Of a stretch of 64,000 nt of DNA, positions 59,381-64,000 are shown in pieces. The notes beneath the pieces were generated by a model. That model saw only the letters and a program-made list of their open reading frames with translations. It searched no databases and was not told the origin of the DNA. Every line of letters starts with the position of its first letter. Positions within the stretch are counted from its first letter, which is position 1. This DNA is from Panaeolus papilionaceus. Taxonomy: Eukaryota > Basidiomycota > Agaricomycetes > Agaricales. The translations under genes were made by a program, and so were the position numbers. The stretch covers positions 1,116,001-1,180,000 of the forward strand of contig JADNRZ010000006.1 of NCBI GenBank assembly GCA_015501605.1, written 5' to 3'.

Positions 59381-62107
59381 TTATTGGTTCCAGGCTTTCT
59401 GTACATATGCCTCTGCTATTTCGGTTAATTTATCTCGAGCGTTTCTTAATTTTTTAAAACCCCTTAAGCGACTGCGCCATTGCCCACTGTTTAGTGGGAC
59501 GCCGTTGATTCGATCGCCTCCATGAATAGCGCGCAGTCTTTCTTGATACCACTCTTCATTTTTTTCTGTCCAAATATGCGTGCTTCTACCGTTCGCTGAG
59601 AGGTTGTTCCATTGAGCAGGCAGTGGCCACCAGGACACCTTTGACACCTGTTCTCCATAACCTAAGGATATTTGAATCGTCGTAATAATTTCATATGCTT
59701 ATTTATGGATGCTTACCTGTGTATTCTCATTCTGCCCCACATATCAAGTCCATTTCGTCTTGGGTAAGAGCATCGTCGACAAATCGCCTGCTTGAAGTGT
59801 AGATTGTGATGCCAGTGCTGTGTTTTGTTACCGCTGTGGATGGCCCAAATACCGGTGCTTGCATGTCAAGGTGCTCCATAGCGATTCGGCTCACAATGCC
59901 TCCCGCCAATAATGCCGCTCGTCCTCTTGGTGAAAGTAGAATGCGTGCTCGCATATGAATGTAACTCGTGTAGTCGTTCCACAGATATTTATGACCCGAT
60001 AGCTGAATAGGAATATGTGTTGATATGTTGTCTAAGGTGCACGGCGGATCTGCATCATCTATTATCTCTTCAAGTGTTTGGAAACGGATTCCATCCATCA
60101 CGAGGGTTTGAATTAGATGGTCGCGAGAATCGACATATCCTTCTGTTGATAGTAGTCGGTAAACATAGAGGACGTCCATTGGGTTGTAAAGCGCCACTAT
60201 CCAAGAATCGATTGGTGTGTCTTCGAAACAGCTATTTCGAATAACATATAGACCGTTTCTTAGTCAAATAAACTTGCTTCTAATGCTGTGCAGCGGTATA
60301 TTAATGCCATTGTTGCTGCCAAGGTCGAACATATCATCGAGCGGTTGTTTCTTTTTCGATAGCTTGTGCACGAAGTCGATAATCGCACCTGCAGATCCTT
60401 CGGTTACCACCCACGTTGTCGTCGACTCGGTTCGCCCGATGGTTGTCATTGCTTCGGCCCATTCCCTTTCCGTAGGTCTGCTCCTCCATGGCTGCGTATT
60501 TTTCGGGATTTTGAAGCCGTAGTACGCGCGCAACACCCAGTTGATGTCAGTCGCTTCGAACATGAGGTTCCCATGCGAATCTCGTACCAATTGCATGCTA
60601 TCAGGTTCGTCTTCATCTCCTGTGTCAGTCCTGGAGTAAATGTCGTAGTAGGCTTTATGCATCCCTTTTTCTTCGCCTGGTTCGGCTGGTGTGTCATCCT
60701 CCATGCAGTCGTTGTCGATCTCGGCCCACCCGACTCCGTTTCCTTCCATATCCTCTCTGTCATCCCCTCCATCTTCACCTTCAAAGTAGCTGCAGACATC
60801 CCACTTGTCGTCCCATGCGTAATACTTCATCTGATGCGATGGCCTGTTTTCCAACTCTAGCACTGTGCGTGCATCCAGTTTGATCCTTCGCAATTCCGTC
60901 GTGGTTGATGATGCAAATGTCCATTGCCAGTATTTGCTGCCTTTTATAGGTGGTCTCTTCTCTCGCTCTAATCTGCTTCGTCTGGCTCTATCTGACTCTC
61001 GTTGCGCTTTTGCTGCCTCCATTGATGTTCGTCGTTGAAAAAAAGACTCCCATGGCTTTTCCGCGATGCGTTCCTGCCTTGCTTTTCTGATGCCCTCCTG
61101 CTCGTCTTGCTCGCTTTCGGTATCATTTCTCCCATCAACATCGATATTGTTGATAATAGCCTCCAGCGGTACCAAAAATTCTGCAATCTTCTTTGATGCA
61201 GCAGCGTCTGCTTCTTCATTGCTCCAGTAATACCAAACAGGAACATTCCACCTTACGAGCCATTCAATCGTAGCGAATCCTGGTTCTGGTGAGAGGACAT
61301 TGATAAAAACGCCGGCGCGCCTCACTTTTTTCGCCTTTTTCAAAAATGTTGATGCCATGAAAGCGTTCACGAACGACGACGATACACTGTCTTCGATGGC
61401 GCGTATGTACCATGGTTTGCGCGTCTGTTGGTTGTTAGCCGTTTCTTCGCTTTCTTCATTTTGCTGCTCTTCTATGCCTTCCGCTCGTCTGCTTCAACAG
61501 CATGGGCAACGATAAAAGTTAACAGAGTCGACCACATTCCGATCCAGTCGCGGCATGTTTTAGCATGGTGTTCGGCTGCTGACTTGTATTTGTGAATCTT
61601 AGAGGGGGACATGTAATGTGTTGGCATAGGAGGGAGGTGGGGTCGAATTGTCTGGGGGTATTGATGTCTTAGACTTTCTATAAGCCTGTAAATCTTGTGC
61701 TCTAAATCCAACCAGCTCTGCACCCTCTCCTTTGGTATTCCGTATCCAGAGACCGACCGACCCTCGTCCTTGATGTGTTGAACTTGAATGTTATCTAAAA
61801 CATGAAACGGTCCGCTGTGTGTCTGCTTTAGAGGTGTAAATGCAGTCCAACAATACGCCTTGGTCCACCATTGTGGCTTGGTGAAATTCGTGTATACCGC
61901 ATCTTGCTTGTTAAATCGATAATTGTATTCCCCAACTATTTCTGGGGGGTTCGGTTTCCTTCATGAGTTGGGTGAATACACGACGGATTCATTGTATCGG
62001 TATGCGATGCCTGTTGCCTGTCAAATATCTCAGTTTTGGCCAGTATATTGGGTTTTAATCCATGCCAATGTGTTGCTGCTTACCTTTTCAGCTATTTTCA
62101 GGTTCAT
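59381..62107 (-). pseudogene. Broken member of a mushroom-expanded unknown family
   Basis: The model starts MNLKIAEK (ATG 62105-62107), uses a GTAAGC donor, and joins ATGIAYRYNESVVYSPNS. It continues PNPPEIVGEYNYRFNKQDAV, PQWWTKAYCWTAFTPLKQTH, RVQSWLDLEHKIYRLIESLR, CRDWIGMWSTLLTFIVAHAV, FINVLSPEPGFATIEWLVRW and NVPVWYYWSNEEA. A charged region follows, then YNPMDVLYVYRLL and, after an intron, VSKVSWWPLPAQWNNLSANG to the TGA/TAA end at 59381. Breaks: in-frame TGA at 61961-61963, a frameshift near 61472-61480 (one frame stops at TAG 61472-61474), TGA at 60264-60266 and TGA at 59727-59729. Proteins with the same block order (QSWL.FE, RDWF..W.GLL, VPVWY.W) are, to my knowledge, numerous in agarics; function unknown. 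Confidence 0.7.
59902..59965 (-). repeat. Source arm of the 64-bp inverted repeat
   Basis: Lies inside the broken gene. Its reverse complement recurs at 59153-59216, 62 of 64 positions identical; the arms are about 685 bp apart. Confidence 0.85.
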
Positions 62108-62907
62108 TGTCGCTGTGGGCGCCAATTATCAGGTCGTTTAGTTTATGTAGTGCTGTCGGAATCGGTTCAATCTTGTTTTATTGGTGTGTACTTATGGACG
62201 AGGGTACAGATCAGTATGCTGGGGAGCGAAAATAGAGCTGTCTAGGAAAATCCAGGACAGTTTTCTGCAGAGGGTGGTCGCAAATATGATATAGCGTGGT
62301 GATCTGTGGAGGTGAATTTGGGAGGGAATGTTGATATATGTGTGTTGGTGTGTTGGGATTGTAGGAGCGTGTTCAACTGTCTAGGTTAAACCAGGACAGT
62401 TATAGCGAACAAATTTACTTCGAAGATATACTATATATTGGCACAGTTTTTTTTATGTATGACTTCAATCGCAATTTTGATTGTTTTGTGTCAAGGGTGT
62501 AAAGTAAAGTTCAGGTTACCGAGAACATTCAAGGTTTGGACATACGCGATCACGTGAAGTATACTTATGTTTGTTTTCTTATTATTAATTCCAATTCCAA
62601 TTGACCATAAATCGTTGTTACCTGGAATTAATCCACCCACTCGTTTGCCTTCGCATTGCATTTCTATCTGACCGAGCTCATGGACTTTGATCTGCTCGTA
62701 TTGTATAACGTATGTCTATCATATATTTTCAATTTGGGTGAACTGGTTGAATGACACCGGTTGCATCCAGTCGCTAGGTGATTGGTATTGACAAGCAAGC
62801 AGGCCTTATTGGTGAATTGACGCTAACGACGTGCGTCTTAACCGTTTACGCATAGTTAATTTTTTTTTTGTCATTCTGAACAGTTCAACAGGTGCCTTGC
62901 TCCTCTC
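62108..62907. other. Gene-free stretch
   Basis: Upstream flank of the broken gene. GTCTAGG...CCAGGACAGTT is seen twice (near 62240 and 62380). No coding exon is supported. Confidence 0.35.
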
Positions 62908-63086
62908 GTTCTACTGGCGTGTCCAGCAGAGCTCCCCCTTCCCTGCGTTCTGCTGGCGTGTCCAGCAGAGCTCCCCCTTCCCTGCGTTCTGCTGGCGTGT
63001 CCAGCAGAGCTTCCCCTTCCATACGTTCTGCTGGCGTGTCCAGCAGAGCTTCCCCTTCCCTGCGTTCTGCTGGCATGTCCAGCAGA
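62908..63086. repeat. 39-bp minisatellite with a hairpin in each unit
   Basis: Units begin exactly 39 bp apart at 62908, 62947, 62986, 63025 and 63064; the fifth ends after its hairpin. Each carries TCTGCTGG, a 5-nt spacer (CGTGT), and CCAGCAGA, a perfect 8-bp inverted repeat. Unit 1 has one stem mismatch and unit 5 one loop change. The spacer between hairpins is GCTCCCCCTTCCCTGCGT or GCTTCCCC variants. Because 39 is divisible by three, several frames stay open, giving spurious ORFs on both strands. Confidence 0.9.
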
Positions 63087-63328
63087 TTTTTTGGTTCATT
63101 CATTCATTTCATTTCATTTTTAAAAATAAAATTCTGAATCACCCAATATGCTCGTTTCATTAATTGAATGTCTTATTCATCATTCGTTATATTTTCATGT
63201 ATATGCTCTTTACATGCATTTGGTCCATGTCATATTCTATGTAGTCTTGTATATGTAATCTAACCATGGACGCCCATGATCGTATACCCTCATTTTCGTT
63301 TCGACAGCTTTTGTTGTCTGTATCATAT

Positions 63329-64000
63329 TTATTTAATTGACTTAGGAGCCTCTACAACTATTTCTTTTTCTATCGTGATGCAGTTTGCTTTTTTAACAGG
63401 TGGCATGATAAGTCTATGAGCAATTAAGTGTTTCCAATGCTCGGGAACGCGGAAGTTGTCCTTCAGGCGTATCTGTCCTTGCGAATCAGCAAAGAAAAAA
63501 ATCGGACCTATGAAATCTATTTATATGGATGGTTTATGCAGTAAGTATCTATTATTAAACAAGCAGCCAGTATACTAATCGCGTGCATCATCAGTACTAC
63601 CTTCTCCTTCAAATCGCTTGGCCTTGGGTTCCTTGATCCCCCCACTGGGCTCCTCATCGTTCAAAGTCATCCTGGCTTGAACTATAGACAGATTTTCTTC
63701 GGTGTACCCGATGGATCGTTTCAAAATGGCCCTGCTACCGGTTGCTGTGCGCGTGGTATTCTTAAACTTGCTCAAGGCGCTTGCCTGTCGCAAATGAGCG
63801 TCTATATAAACGGTGTTGAATGTTTCCTGTCACGTACTTTGGAATATTGCACGTCGATCAAGCCAACGGAGCGCAATATGAGGCTGGTTTTGGTTTTCTT
63901 CTGGGCGAGGGGGAGTGCAGCGAAAGAAAATTGTACCTCAACGATATCACCCATTTGCAATACCGTTGGTTCCGCAGACACAAATCTAGCGGAAGGTGGA
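63329..64000 (-). CDS. 3' end of an unknown protein gene (partial at right edge)
   Basis: complement(63329..63507, 63601..63784, 63838..>64000); all phases agree. Exon order gives SARFVSAEPTVLQMGDIVEV, QFSFAALPLAQKKTKTSLIL, RSVGLIDVQYSK, ASALSKFKNTTRTATGSRAI, TEENLSIVQARMTLNDEEP, FEGEG joined to PIFFFADSQGQIRLKDNFRV, then PEHWKHLIAHRLIMPP and a TAA at 63329-63331. The GD.VEVQ.SF ... RS..L.D block recalls unknown proteins often seen in agaric genomes, sometimes near transposons; this is from memory and untested. It is intact as far as visible, unlike its left neighbour. Confidence 0.6.

Noticed and set aside
59381..62107. Selenocysteine or stop-codon recoding at the three TGA codons
   Set aside because: TGA ends several intact genes in the window, the gene also has a frameshift, and decay explains all lesions.
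62831..63163. Repeat proteins read from both strands of the 39-bp array
   Set aside because: Frames stay open only because the period is a multiple of three; no start context, flanking exon or known repeat family.

Overview
The window is nuclear DNA of a filamentous basidiomycete, most likely an agaric (Agaricomycetes). Genes are cut by many short GT-AG introns (mostly about 50-90 nt) and lie on both strands without operons. Recognisable proteins are typical of mushroom genomes: a Mga2/Spt23 regulator, an Rvs161/Hob3 BAR protein, Mdm31, a Git3-like 7TM receptor and a CMAS-type methyltransferase. Alongside them sit expanded families of unknown function.

Layout. 0-6 kb: the tail of an unknown gene, an RraA-like aldolase, a Gyp1-type Rab GAP and a Nup50/Nup2 nucleoporin. 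6.7-9.2 kb: two members of an F-box-like family, one intact and one degenerate. 9.7-13.7 kb: Mga2/Spt23-like, divergent from the Hob3 BAR gene at 14.9-16.9 kb. 18.5-23.2 kb: one 1,575-codon low-complexity/coiled-coil protein. 23.2-38.6 kb is gene-poor; it holds a pair of 0.2-kb direct repeats, a two-copy dispersed repeat, a small two-exon Cys-motif gene at 27.4-27.8 kb, a 7TM receptor at 30-31.8 kb and a few weak coding remnants. 38.6-48.2 kb is dense: a nuclear low-complexity protein, Mdm31, a SAM methyltransferase and a Bax-inhibitor-1 family membrane protein. 48.4-53.4 kb carries three more intact F-box-like paralogues and one small protein. 53.7-57.5 kb: an unknown membrane protein, a carboxymuconolactone-decarboxylase family enzyme with a 17-nt micro-exon, and a SUR7/PalI-type tetraspan protein. 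57.5-64 kb is repeat-like accessory DNA: a gene of a mushroom-expanded unknown family broken by three in-frame TGA codons and a frameshift, an inverted copy of a piece of that gene, a 39-bp hairpin minisatellite, and the 3' end of another unknown gene.

There is no evidence for one pathway cluster. The housekeeping genes cover membrane traffic and membrane composition (Rab GAP, BAR, Mga2, Mdm31, Bax inhibitor, SUR7), nuclear transport and signalling. The most unusual content is the five-member F-box-like family with a fixed three-exon design, and the decaying accessory region at the right end. All calls come from reading the sequence; no database search was run.
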